In this document: positions 35,694 through 44,806 of the stretch, one piece after another
Layout of the letters: every line of letters starts with the position of its first letter
Position numbering within the stretch: the stretch's first letter is position 1
From: Parvibium lacunae
GTDB taxonomy: Bacteria; Pseudomonadota; Gammaproteobacteria; Burkholderiales; Burkholderiaceae_D
Assembly (NCBI RefSeq): GCF_003335215.1
Contig: NZ_QPGB01000004.1
Span: 62,001 to 126,000 of the forward strand
Length of the DNA: 64,000 nucleotides
Reading direction: 5' to 3'
The notes under the pieces: model-generated
The model's input: only the letters and a program-made list of their open reading frames with translations
Database searches by the model: none
Told to the model about the DNA's origin: nothing
Position numbers and translations under genes: made by a program

Positions 35694-37505
35694 ATGGCAA
35701 TATGGCCCCGCAGAAATAAACTGGCAAATCAGACAATAGCGCGGCTTTTGGTACGCCGCGTGTTTGCCGTGTATCTGGGGCTGGCATTATTGTTGACGAG
35801 CCTGCAACTCGGGCTGGCCTATTTAAGTACCCGTGATGCCGTGACGCAGGAATTAAAAGCCGTTGCCAACGCCTTTGAGCCAGGACTGACACAAGCGTTA
35901 TGGAATTATCAGGAAAATCAGATTAGGGCAATTGCGCAAGGCATCTTGTCTAGCCCTGTCGTCAGCGCGGTACGCATTACAGACCTGCATGCGGGGATAG
36001 ACGTAAATCTATCTAGCCCTTTACATTCGGCGCAGGATATTTCAACCCAGTCGTCGATCCAGTACGACTATTTGGGGGCCAAGCAGGTTATCGGTGAGTT
36101 TTGGGTGTATGCGGATAACCGCGTGGTCTTGGCCAGAATGCGTGACGGCGTGTTGCTGATTGTGATAGCCGCCTTGATTAAAACCCTAGGATTACTCTGG
36201 ATCGTTCAATATTTCGTGCGACGCATGCTGGTGCGCCCGTTGGCGGCATTCACGGCCCATCTAGCGCGTTTCGACGCAGCCAGTGACCTCACGCCTATAG
36301 ATACCCGGATTGTATCGACCTTAGAGCTAAAAAGATTGATGCGGTCATTCAATCGGCTCATCTTCCGTTTGCAAAAAAATGAGTTGGCACGACTGGAGCT
36401 CATGGCCACCCTGGAAGAAAAAGTGATCCAGCGTACCCAATTACTCGATGAGCGTAGTCATGAGCTGAGATTGCAACGAGACTACGTGTCAACCCTGCTC
36501 GATGTGGTCCCTGAAGGGTTGGTCGTGATTGATCAACAGGGGGAGATTGAGCGCATCAACCAACACGCGGCCTTGAAAATGGCGCTACCCTTTGGCTCAA
36601 AAAATAATTTATTCGACTGCATCCCAGACAATCAGCAGGACGTATTGCGCCACTGCATGGAAGATATTTTGCATCTCGGGCGCGCTACGTGTGAAGTGAC
36701 CTTAACGCAGGGTGAGGTTTCACATAACCTTTTATTTGCAGGAACCTTGGCTGCCCGTCAGCCTAGCGTCAAAATAGTGATGGCCCTGATCGACATCAGC
36801 GCACAAAAAGAAGCTGAGGCGGCGAATCGTGCTAAATCCCGCTTTCTAGCGGGCCTTGGTCACGACTTAAGACAGCCAGCCAACGCCTTGGGAATTTACC
36901 TGTCGGTTTTGCAGGCGCGGGTAGAGGGCCAAGACTTAAAGGCACTGGTTGCCAAAGCCATAGATTGCCGCGCCACACTGGCCTACGTGTTTGATAGCCT
37001 TCTGTTCATGGCGCGCATTGACTCCAATAATCTGTTGCCCCAGCCCCACCCTGTTGCGCTGCAGTCCGTCTGGGATCGGTTAATGCATACTTTTGAGCCG
37101 CAAGCGCAAGAAAAAGGGCTAAGGCTAAAAATGGTGCCAACCGAGTTGGTTGTGTCAACCGATGCGTTTATGTTGGAGCGCTTGCTATCGAATTTAGTGG
37201 CGAATGCCATTCGCTACACTCAGTCTGGTTCTGTTACCGTGATCGCCCGGCAACGACAGGGGGTAGTATCTGTTGGTGTGACAGACACAGGGGTTGGTAT
37301 TCCAGCCGGCGTGCGCCAACATATCTTTGACGATTTCTATCAGGTGAATAAAAGTACCGACGAACATCATGGTGTTGGGCTCGGCCTATCTATCGTCTCA
37401 GGTTTAGCCAGATTATTAAAATTGCAGCATCGTGTCTTCAGCATACCTGGGCGAGGAACGACGTTTTTACTTCAAGGATTAATTAGCAACGATGACAGAG
37501 AATAA
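35694..37505 (+). CDS. Sensor histidine kinase
   Basis: A 603-residue membrane kinase. Two transmembrane helices (about 22-44 and 152-175) flank a periplasmic domain of about 105 residues. Then come a HAMP-like segment (about 176-230), a coiled coil, a PAS domain (about 262-370), a HisKA domain with phospho-acceptor His390 in GLGHDLRQP, and a HATPase_c domain with ANAIRYT, DTGVGIP and GVGLGLS. Its stop overlaps the regulator gene by 14 bases, so they are a cognate pair. The signal is unknown; location after ggt suggests a link to amino acid or glutathione metabolism or the cell envelope. Confidence 0.9.
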   Translation: MAIWPRRNKLANQTIARLLVRRVFAVYLGLALLLTSLQLGLAYLSTRDAVTQELKAVANAFEPGLTQALWNYQENQIRAIAQGILSSPVVSAVRITDLHAGIDVNLSSPLHSAQDISTQSSIQYDYLGAKQVIGEFWVYADNRVVLARMRDGVLLIVIAALIKTLGLLWIVQYFVRRMLVRPLAAFTAHLARFDAASDLTPIDTRIVSTLELKRLMRSFNRLIFRLQKNELARLELMATLEEKVIQRTQLLDERSHELRLQRDYVSTLLDVVPEGLVVIDQQGEIERINQHAALKMALPFGSKNNLFDCIPDNQQDVLRHCMEDILHLGRATCEVTLTQGEVSHNLLFAGTLAARQPSVKIVMALIDISAQKEAEAANRAKSRFLAGLGHDLRQPANALGIYLSVLQARVEGQDLKALVAKAIDCRATLAYVFDSLLFMARIDSNNLLPQPHPVALQSVWDRLMHTFEPQAQEKGLRLKMVPTELVVSTDAFMLERLLSNLVANAIRYTQSGSVTVIARQRQGVVSVGVTDTGVGIPAGVRQHIFDDFYQVNKSTDEHHGVGLGLSIVSGLARLLKLQHRVFSIPGRGTTFLLQGLISNDDRE

Positions 37506-38145
37506 ATCGCTATCTGCGGTGGTCTGGGTTATTGAAGACCATCCTTTATACCGAGATGCCCTGGCGCTTTTGTTACAGGCACAACTCTCGGTGACGGCCT
37601 TTACCTTTGATGGCGTTGCCGCGGCCCTTGCCAGTCAGCAGCCAGCGCCAGATTTAATGTTGGTGGACTTTAACTTGCAAGGCAACGAAACAGGAACGCG
37701 TGCATTGAATGCCCTAAGGGCTCGCTTTCCAAGCGTTACGCTGGTCTCACACTCAGCAGTCGAAGACCCCATTTGTGTGCAAGCAGCGCTGCAAGCTGGC
37801 GCTCAGGCGTTTATATCTAAAGCGATCAGCCCCGAGGGATTGGTAACGCAACTCCAGCAATTAATAGCCGCCACCCCGGTCCTGCCTTATTGGATTAATG
37901 CCGATGGCCCTCAACCCTTAAGCAGGGCAGAGCCGTTCGTGTTTACAGAGCGCCAGCATGACATTATCAAGATGATGCTGCGAGGTAAATCGAACAAAGA
38001 AATTGCACTAGAGCTAGCTTTGGCAGAGATCACTGTCAAACAGCATCTCTCAAAAATATTTGAAAAGCTGGGTGTCAACACAAGAACCCAGGCAATCGCC
38101 AAGCTAAACACAACCTTCCACGAGATTCCTAAAGCCCAAAACTAA
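37492..38145 (+). CDS. NarL/LuxR-family response regulator
   Basis: A 217-residue regulator. The receiver domain has phospho-acceptor Asp59 (LMLVDFNL), acidic pocket residues (IEDHPLYRD) and a conserved lysine in FISKAIS. The C-terminal LuxR helix-turn-helix is FTERQHDIIKMMLRGKSNKEIA with ITVKQHLSKIFEKLGV. It should be phosphorylated by the kinase encoded just upstream. Target genes are not evident from the sequence. Confidence 0.93.
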   Translation: MTENKSLSAVVWVIEDHPLYRDALALLLQAQLSVTAFTFDGVAAALASQQPAPDLMLVDFNLQGNETGTRALNALRARFPSVTLVSHSAVEDPICVQAALQAGAQAFISKAISPEGLVTQLQQLIAATPVLPYWINADGPQPLSRAEPFVFTERQHDIIKMMLRGKSNKEIALELALAEITVKQHLSKIFEKLGVNTRTQAIAKLNTTFHEIPKAQN

Positions 38146-38168
38146 AAGGGAGCCGAAGCTCCCTTTTT
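38145..38168. terminator. Bidirectional terminator between regulator gene and sucD
   Basis: AAAGGGAGC pairs with GCTCCCTTT around CGAA, with an A-run before and a T-run after. It lies at the end of the regulator gene and 19 bases beyond the sucD stop on the other strand. Confidence 0.9.
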
Positions 38169-38187
38169 AATCCAAACCCACTTGGAA

Positions 38188-39081
38188 TTACAGCGCTGCT
38201 TTGAGCAGTTTGCCTAATTCAGAAGGGTTCTTCGTGGCTTTGATCCCGCACTCTTCCATGATGGCGAGTTTGGCATCGGCGGTATCTGCACCACCAGAAA
38301 TCAAGGCGCCAGCATGGCCCATGCGTTTGCCGGGAGGGGCAGTGACACCAGCGATGAAACCGATAACGGGTTTCTTCATGTTGTCTTTGACCCAGCGGGA
38401 AGCAATCGCTTCATCGGGACCACCAATTTCACCGATCATAATCACAGCATCGGTATCGGGATCGTCATTGAACATTTGCATCACGTCGATGTGCTTCAGA
38501 CCATTGATGGGGTCGCCACCAATCCCTACTGCGGAAGATTGGCCGAGGCCCAGCGAGGTTAATTGACCCACAGCTTCATAAGTCAAGGTACCGGAACGGG
38601 ACACCACGCCAATACGGCCTTTGCGGTGAATGTGGCCGGGCATAATCCCAATCTTGATTTCGTCAGGCGTAATCAAGCCAGGGCAGTTAGGACCAAGCAA
38701 CAGCGTGCGCTTGCCGCCAGCCAACTCTTTTTTACGCATTTTGTCTTTAACGACCATCATGTCGCGGACGGGAATGCCTTCGGTAATACAGATCACCAGA
38801 TCCAAGTCAGCTTCTACGGCTTCCCAGATCGCATCGGCTGCGCCTGCGGGCGGCACGTAGATCACGGAAACGGTCGCACCAGTATTGGAGGCGGCTTCTT
38901 TCACGTTGGCGTAGATTGGAATACCTTCGAAATCTTCACCAGCCTTCTTGGGGTTCACACCCGCCACAAAGCAGTTTTTACCATTGGCGTAATCACGGCA
39001 ACCGCGTGTGTGGAATTGGCCGGTCTTGCCGGTAATCCCTTGGGTGATTACTTTCGTATCTTTGTTGATCAAAATTGACAT
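38188..39081 (-). CDS. sucD: Succinate-CoA ligase, alpha subunit
   Basis: A 297-residue protein of standard length. It has an N-terminal CoA-binding Rossmann domain (MSILINKDTKVITQGITGKTGQFHT), VGVNPKKAGEDFEG-type features and, in the second domain, the phosphohistidine loop GHAGALISGG. It carries the histidine that is transiently phosphorylated while succinyl-CoA is converted to succinate with formation of ATP or GTP in the citric acid cycle. It is downstream of sucC, 116 bases apart, with two hairpins between. Confidence 0.98.
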   Translation of the reverse strand: MSILINKDTKVITQGITGKTGQFHTRGCRDYANGKNCFVAGVNPKKAGEDFEGIPIYANVKEAASNTGATVSVIYVPPAGAADAIWEAVEADLDLVICITEGIPVRDMMVVKDKMRKKELAGGKRTLLLGPNCPGLITPDEIKIGIMPGHIHRKGRIGVVSRSGTLTYEAVGQLTSLGLGQSSAVGIGGDPINGLKHIDVMQMFNDDPDTDAVIMIGEIGGPDEAIASRWVKDNMKKPVIGFIAGVTAPPGKRMGHAGALISGGADTADAKLAIMEECGIKATKNPSELGKLLKAAL

Positions 39082-39123
39082 AATCTTTCCTTTGAATTCT
39101 CTTAGAGCTTTTTGGCTTCGGCC

Positions 39124-39142
39124 GGGCCAATTTAATTGGCCC
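39124..39142 (-). repeat. sucC-sucD intercistronic hairpin 1
   Basis: GGGCCAATT and AATTGGCCC form a 9-base perfect stem with a single-base loop centre. No T-run follows. It may stabilise the sucC message or attenuate sucD. Confidence 0.5.
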
Positions 39143-39143
39143 T

Positions 39144-39160
39144 TAACCTCTGTGAGGTTA
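39144..39160 (-). repeat. sucC-sucD intercistronic hairpin 2
   Basis: TAACCTC and GAGGTTA form a 7-base perfect stem with a TGT loop, directly next to hairpin 1. Two stacked hairpins in this short spacer suggest RNA-level control. Confidence 0.45.
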
Positions 39161-39197
39161 GCCTACGCCGAAAGGTGCTTGCAGGTGCGCGCTCAAC

Positions 39198-40358
39198 TCA
39201 GCGCGCGGCTGCGACCACCTTTTCGGCGGCTTCGGCCATGCTGTCTGCGCTAATGATGGGGAGACCGGAATCGGCGAGCATTTTCTTGCCGAGGTCTTCG
39301 TTGGTACCCTTCATACGCACCACCAGTGGCACGCTCAGTGACACGGCTTTACAAGCCGCAATCACGCCTTCAGCGATCACGTCACAGCGCATAATGCCAC
39401 CGAAAATGTTCACCAAGATGGCTTTCAAGTTGGGGTTTTTCAACATGATCTTGAAGGCTTCGGTTACTTTTTCGGTCGTTGCACCACCGCCAACGTCCAA
39501 GAAGTTAGCGGGTTCACCGCCAAACAATTTGATCGTATCCATGGTCGCCATGGCCAAGCCAGCGCCGTTCACCAAGCAGCCGATATTGCCATCGAGCTGA
39601 ATGTAGGCGAGGTCGAATCTAGAGGCTTCAATTTCGTTGGGATCTTCTTCGTCCAGATCGCGCATCGCAACGATTTCGGGATGACGGAACAACGCATTGG
39701 AGTCAAAGTTGAATTTTGCATCGAGGGCTTTAACGTTGCCGTTGCCTTCGAGGATCAAGGGGTTGATTTCAGCCAGAGAAGAATCGGTATCCCAGTAAGC
39801 TTTGTACAAGCCTTGCAGTAAAGGTACAGCCTTAGCGATAGACGCTTCGGGCAAACCAATTTTGCGGGAAATTTCTTCGGCTTCTGCCACGGTCAAACCA
39901 ACGGCGGGATCACAGAATACTTTGTGAATCAGCTCGGGGGTTTTTTCGGCCACTTCTTCAATGTCCATCCCGCCTTCGCTCGATGCCATCACGCACACTT
40001 TTTGTGTCAGACGGTCAGTCACGATACCGATGTAGTACTCTTTCTTGATGTCTGCGCCTTCTTCGATCAGCAGGCGACGCACTTTTTGGCCTTCAGGGCC
40101 AGTTTGGTGTGTCACTAATTGCATGCCGAGAATCTCGCTGGACAGCTTGCGGACTTCATCAATCGAGCGCGCCAATTTCACACCGCCGCCTTTACCGCGA
40201 CCACCCGCGTGAATCTGTGCTTTAACCACCCATACTGGGCCACCTAATTCTTCGGCTGCTTTCACCGCTTCGTCAACGGTTAAGCAAGGAATGCCACGGG
40301 GGACATTGACACCGAATTGCTTCAGGATTTGTTTACCTTGATATTCATGGATTTTCAT
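39198..40358 (-). CDS. sucC: Succinate-CoA ligase, beta subunit
   Basis: A 386-residue ATP-grasp subunit. [17 protein letters not shown] opens the protein, [16 protein letters not shown] is the nucleotide-binding loop, and [21 protein letters not shown] plus [11 protein letters not shown] form the C-terminal domain. It binds succinate and the nucleotide. It is first in the sucC-sucD unit; the promoter should lie in 40359-40567. Confidence 0.98.
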   Translation of the reverse strand: MKIHEYQGKQILKQFGVNVPRGIPCLTVDEAVKAAEELGGPVWVVKAQIHAGGRGKGGGVKLARSIDEVRKLSSEILGMQLVTHQTGPEGQKVRRLLIEEGADIKKEYYIGIVTDRLTQKVCVMASSEGGMDIEEVAEKTPELIHKVFCDPAVGLTVAEAEEISRKIGLPEASIAKAVPLLQGLYKAYWDTDSSLAEINPLILEGNGNVKALDAKFNFDSNALFRHPEIVAMRDLDEEDPNEIEASRFDLAYIQLDGNIGCLVNGAGLAMATMDTIKLFGGEPANFLDVGGGATTEKVTEAFKIMLKNPNLKAILVNIFGGIMRCDVIAEGVIAACKAVSLSVPLVVRMKGTNEDLGKKMLADSGLPIISADSMAEAAEKVVAAAR

Positions 40359-40567
40359 GCGTTGTTCCTAAACGTTTCGTTTAACTGAACCGGAGCCGTG
40401 CTACAGACATTGAAGTGACGTAACCTACCCGGCCCCTGCCCTTTAGCAGTTTCTACCAAGGGGGCTTATGGCTTGATTGCGTTAATTGAGGTGTCGCAAC
40501 CGCCAACACCCAATCAAAGCAAGTCAATCATCATAGCATGTCGATATCCACAACACCAGTAGGGGAC

Positions 40568-41080
40568 TTACTGCAAGCCGAGCAATGTTGCTAGCGCGGC
40601 CTGCTGAATGCGGGCATCGCTGCTTGCACGGTGTCGTTGGATGTTGAGCCGCTGCTGCGCTTGGGTGACAGCCGGTGGCCAGGCTTGAATCTGGCTCTCA
40701 CTGAGCAAGCGTTGCAAGCTTTCCAAGCGGAAGCTGGGCTGTTGTCCAGCTTCCTCGTAGAGCTTGGCGAGCCAGGCATAGTCATACAGCCAGGCATCGC
40801 TGTAAACCGTCTGCCCACGCAGCAAACTGTTTAGTTCTGTGGTTATTACTACGGGATCTTTCCCGTGAGTGAGTAGTAACTCACGAGAGATGCCATGGGT
40901 TGATTCCGCAGCGTCATTCCAGTGCGTCCAGCCTGGGGCCGGGCTAATCAGCGCACAGTAGCTGCGCCCATCGCCAAGGATGCAGCCAACCTCAATCGGA
41001 TAGCTGCCAGCACCAAAGCCCGAGGCTTCTAAATCAAGAATCGGTGGCAAGCTGCCCGTTGGTGTATTGAGCGCATTCAT
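40568..41080 (-). CDS. DnaQ-like 3'-5' exonuclease
   Basis: A 170-residue protein with the DEDDh pattern: DLEASGFG (first Asp and Glu), SDAWLYDYAWL (Asp), and HRASSDAR (His and last Asp). All four acidic residues and the histidine are visible. It should degrade single-stranded DNA or RNA ends; the exact role (for example ribonuclease-T-like or DNA repair) cannot be decided. Its start overlaps the stop of the AsmA-family gene by 4 bases, placing it at the end of the exopolysaccharide minus-strand unit. Confidence 0.8.
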   Translation of the reverse strand: MNALNTPTGSLPPILDLEASGFGAGSYPIEVGCILGDGRSYCALISPAPGWTHWNDAAESTHGISRELLLTHGKDPVVITTELNSLLRGQTVYSDAWLYDYAWLAKLYEEAGQQPSFRLESLQRLLSESQIQAWPPAVTQAQQRLNIQRHRASSDARIQQAALATLLGLQ

Positions 41081-43356
41081 CGTCCCAACAAGCCTTTGAG
41101 TTGGTCGCTCGCCTGCTGTTTCAGGGTTTCTTTGGCGCTATCGAGTTGTTGATTGACTTTCCCTTTGAGCGCGCCAGCGGCGAGATCACGCCAGCGCAGG
41201 TGATAGTCCACAGCGTCAAACGGGCCCGTGAGTTGAATCGGTATGGTGAGACCATGCAGTTGTTGTAGTTCTTTCCCTGCCTGTCCGGTTGCGGTATTGA
41301 CCAAGTTGGCTTGCAGGAGGTAATCCAGTTGATTCTTGACCAAATTGGCTTGCCCGGCCCCTGTTAGGCGCAAAAAAGGCGCTTTCGCGACTAAATCCCG
41401 ATTCAGCAGTGTGCCATCACGAATCGTAAACGTCGCGGTCAATTCACTGAAATCGGTTTTTTCGTCTTGCTTTGCCCGTTGCTTTTCGTCTTGATTCAGG
41501 CTGAGTTTGGCTTTCCATTCGCGCAAGGTTTTGGCGATGTTGATCCCACTTAGCGCACCATCATTGATTTGTAGCTTGCCGGCGCCTTGTAATTGTTGTT
41601 TTAGCGCCTGGAGGCTAGCCCCTTGCCCTTGCAGGCTGGCATTGAGTTGTGCCCGCCCAGCGACGGGGTGACGCCCGATTAAATCTTGTAGCAGGGGTTC
41701 CAAACTCACCCCTGTGAGGGTTTGTTCGGCATGGAGTTGTTGCTGGTGGGCATTCAGGCGCAGACTAACCCGGCCGCTACCGCCATAAAGGTTGGCTTGC
41801 ACGGGGGCTAACTTTAATTCGCCGGGGCTCAGCGCAAGGGCCGCATTGACCTCACGTAGCCGCAAGCCATGTGCTTGCAGTTGACCGATACGCACCTGGC
41901 CCTCAACAACCGGAGCGTGAAGTAAGGTAGACCAGGGCAGTGGGGTGTCTGGGTCGGGTTTTTGCGTTGCGGCTTGTGCGCGAGCGGGTGGGGGGAGTAA
42001 TTCATCCAGATTCAATTCAGCAAGCTCTAGCATCACGCTTAATACCGCCACAGCAGCGCCGCCCGGAGCGGCGTTCCGACGGTTTTGCCAGTCAAATTCG
42101 AGCCGTACCGGCGTGGCCTTGGCGACGCCCAATTTGCCTGCAAGCTGGCCTTTGACACGGGGCACCGCGAATCCGGCTTGCAAATCTCCATTCAATTGGC
42201 CGTTGAGGGCTTTATTGCCGAGTTGAGCAGTTTGCAGGCGTGTTGTTAGCGCAATACCGGGCAGCATTAAGGTTTGTTTTGCCTGATTCCACTGTAATTG
42301 GCTGCGCCATTCTGCGGCCACGGTTTGTGTCGCATTCTTGACATGACTGCGCAGGTGTAGCTGCTTAAATTGCAGGTTTTGCCAGTCGCCCTGTGGTTCA
42401 GCCAGCACCAGCGACGCCTCAACCGCTTGTGGGCCGGTGAGATTGAAATGAATGTTCAGGGGCTCGCCTTTTGCCTGCTCTGCACGCAGTTGCAGACGTG
42501 GCCAAGTCCACTGGCTCTCGAAGGCTTGTGTGGGCGCACCAGCCTGTGCCAAGATACGGCCTTCACTCTGTAGCCGTAATCCAGTGAGATCAATATTAGC
42601 GGGTGTCGCTTCCCAGCGGAGTTGGTCGAGTTCGAAGCGGGTTTTTAAATCGCTGAGTTGGGCAATCCGACCATTGAGTTGTAGCCGCAATTTTTTTAGA
42701 TCCAGGGCCAGCGGTGCGAGCTTAAACTCACTGCGACCCGCCAGTTCGATAGCCACCTGAGTAGCTTGCTTCGCTTGCGAGACACGCCCCTGCAGACTAA
42801 AGCCACTCTCTACATTCGGCGCTAAGCGGCCGGTATGCACCTGCAGCTTATCCAGCAGCCAAGTTTGCTGGCTTAATTCATCCACCCAGGTCAATTGGCC
42901 TTGCTGAATGCGAAGCTTGCTGATATCGAAGGCAAAGGGCCGCTCGTTTTCCGGGCTAGGGGGCTTGAGTAAGTCGGCAATATTCAGCGAACCATCTTGC
43001 CGACGAATCAGGGTGATTTGCGGGCCATCCAGCAGCACATGGTTGATGACCAGTTGCTTGCGTAACAGGGGCCATACAGCGAGTGCGACTTGCAGCCGTT
43101 CCACCCGCGCAAAAGGTTGAGGGGATTGGTACTCGGAGAGCACGGTTTCACCTAAATCAATCGCCAGCGTGGGGAAAAAACGCAGGCGTAAATCGCCGCC
43201 AAATTGGATGTCCCGCTGTAACTCTTTTTTGACCAGGGCACGCACACTGTCGCGATAATCATTCGGATTAAAGAGCGCTGATACAGTCAGGGTCAAACCA
43301 AACAGGGTGATCGCCAGAATACCCAGCCCCCATAGTGCATGTTTTACATACCGCAT
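41077..43356 (-). CDS. AsmA-family protein
   Basis: A 759-residue protein. One N-terminal transmembrane helix (about 10-28) is followed by a long periplasmic region with the AsmA N-terminal pattern LKLTVSALFNPNDYRD-like, PTLAIDLGETVLSEY and LLDGPQITLIRRQDGSLNI. The C-terminal part has the conserved core QGQGASLQALKQQLQGAGKL and TFTIRDGTLLNRDL. AsmA-like proteins are thought to bridge the periplasm and help lipid traffic to the outer membrane. The gene is 13 bases downstream of the priming transferase gene, hence co-transcribed. Confidence 0.9.
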   Translation of the reverse strand: MRYVKHALWGLGILAITLFGLTLTVSALFNPNDYRDSVRALVKKELQRDIQFGGDLRLRFFPTLAIDLGETVLSEYQSPQPFARVERLQVALAVWPLLRKQLVINHVLLDGPQITLIRRQDGSLNIADLLKPPSPENERPFAFDISKLRIQQGQLTWVDELSQQTWLLDKLQVHTGRLAPNVESGFSLQGRVSQAKQATQVAIELAGRSEFKLAPLALDLKKLRLQLNGRIAQLSDLKTRFELDQLRWEATPANIDLTGLRLQSEGRILAQAGAPTQAFESQWTWPRLQLRAEQAKGEPLNIHFNLTGPQAVEASLVLAEPQGDWQNLQFKQLHLRSHVKNATQTVAAEWRSQLQWNQAKQTLMLPGIALTTRLQTAQLGNKALNGQLNGDLQAGFAVPRVKGQLAGKLGVAKATPVRLEFDWQNRRNAAPGGAAVAVLSVMLELAELNLDELLPPPARAQAATQKPDPDTPLPWSTLLHAPVVEGQVRIGQLQAHGLRLREVNAALALSPGELKLAPVQANLYGGSGRVSLRLNAHQQQLHAEQTLTGVSLEPLLQDLIGRHPVAGRAQLNASLQGQGASLQALKQQLQGAGKLQINDGALSGINIAKTLREWKAKLSLNQDEKQRAKQDEKTDFSELTATFTIRDGTLLNRDLVAKAPFLRLTGAGQANLVKNQLDYLLQANLVNTATGQAGKELQQLHGLTIPIQLTGPFDAVDYHLRWRDLAAGALKGKVNQQLDSAKETLKQQASDQLKGLLGR

Positions 43357-43369
43357 AGCGCCCCCGTTA

Positions 43370-44806
43370 TTAGTATGCGTTTTTCTGTCCGAATACCACC
43401 CTGACGGTTTTGATTAAGATGACACAGTCGAGCCACAGCGACCAGTTCTGGATGTATTGCAAATCATATTCAATGCGCTTTTGCATTTTTTCCAGGGTGT
43501 CGGTTTCGCCGCGCCAGCCATTCACTTGCGCCCAACCGGTAATACCCGGCTTGACTTTGTGTCGCAGCATGTAACCTTGCACGAGTTTGCGGTACATTTC
43601 GTTGTGTTCAACCGCATGCGGGCGTGGGCCAACGATACTCATTGAGCCAAACAATACATTGAGAAATTGGGGCAGTTCATCTAAAGACGTACGGCGCATG
43701 AACCAGCCTAATCGGGTCACTCGTTTATCTTGCGCGGTGGCTTGAATGACCGGTGCATTGGCGGCCTGCTGGTACATGCTTCGGAATTTGTACACCAGAA
43801 TCGGCTTCCCACCCATGCCATAGCGCACTTGTTTATACAGTATGGGTCCCGGTGAAGAGAGCTTGGTCGCAATAGCCAGCACCAGCATCACCGGGCTTAA
43901 GAGCACGATCGCCACACTGGCAACGATGATATCAAACAGCCGTTTACTCATCGCCGCCAAGCCTAACAGCGGCGTTTCGCTGGCGACCAGGACCGGCTTG
44001 CCAGCCAGTTCGCTGATTTGAATACCGGGTAAGCCGAACAGGCGGGATTCTGGCAAAAAGTAGGTTGAAATGGTGCTGTCTTGCAGCAGCTCGATCAATT
44101 CGCTCAACTCCGGGCGCTCTTTGCTGGTGAGGGCAATAAAAACCACATCGACGGCAGGTTCGCCGGCGGGCATGCGGCGGAAAAAACGAATCGCTTCTTC
44201 TAGGCTACCCAAATGACGTAAATCACTGGGCGGGCGAGACTGTTCACGATTATCGTAAAAACCCTGTAAGTCGATATCAGCCAGGGGTGTCTGCTGGATC
44301 GCCGCGACGAAATCAGCCGTTGCACTGTTGCTGCTGAGTAAGATGGCGCGGCGTCGACGGTCGGACTGCTGGTAATAGCGACCGAGCAGAAACCGTAAGA
44401 TACTCGCACTCAATAACAGCGCCAGTGGATTAACGAAAAGCCAAGTCAGCATCACCATCCGCGATAACTCTTCGGCTGATTTACTCAAATAGGCAGCCAT
44501 CAAGACGGTGAAATAAACCCACAGCCAACGCCCAACAATTAACGGGAAGGTTTTACCCAGATCCCAAGCACCAAGGACTCGCGCCGCGTTAGGTCTAAAG
44601 TAAGAGGCCAGGCAAGCCAGCAAAGTGATCACAAAAGTCGTTGAAAATGCCTGCAAGCTGGCGAGGTCATGAATGCCAACCAACGCCGACAGCGTTAAAC
44701 AGGTAATCAACGTAAAGGTCATCCCCGCAAAAAACTCATGATTGGTAGTGTGGGTCCGTGTGCGGGAGAGGCCTGCGCCACCACCAAATAGGCCGCGCTC
44801 AGCCAT
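43370..44806 (-). CDS. Undecaprenyl-phosphate glucose/galactose phosphotransferase
   Basis: A 478-residue polyprenyl glycosylphosphotransferase. The N-terminal half has four predicted membrane helices and a CoA-binding-like domain. One more membrane helix (about 285-310) precedes the conserved C-terminal catalytic domain with KRLFDIIVAS, KVKPGITGWAQVNGWRG and RRTSLDELPQ. It starts exopolysaccharide synthesis by moving a sugar phosphate to undecaprenyl phosphate. It overlaps the methyltransferase gene by 8 bases. Confidence 0.95.
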   Translation of the reverse strand: MAERGLFGGGAGLSRTRTHTTNHEFFAGMTFTLITCLTLSALVGIHDLASLQAFSTTFVITLLACLASYFRPNAARVLGAWDLGKTFPLIVGRWLWVYFTVLMAAYLSKSAEELSRMVMLTWLFVNPLALLLSASILRFLLGRYYQQSDRRRRAILLSSNSATADFVAAIQQTPLADIDLQGFYDNREQSRPPSDLRHLGSLEEAIRFFRRMPAGEPAVDVVFIALTSKERPELSELIELLQDSTISTYFLPESRLFGLPGIQISELAGKPVLVASETPLLGLAAMSKRLFDIIVASVAIVLLSPVMLVLAIATKLSSPGPILYKQVRYGMGGKPILVYKFRSMYQQAANAPVIQATAQDKRVTRLGWFMRRTSLDELPQFLNVLFGSMSIVGPRPHAVEHNEMYRKLVQGYMLRHKVKPGITGWAQVNGWRGETDTLEKMQKRIEYDLQYIQNWSLWLDCVILIKTVRVVFGQKNAY

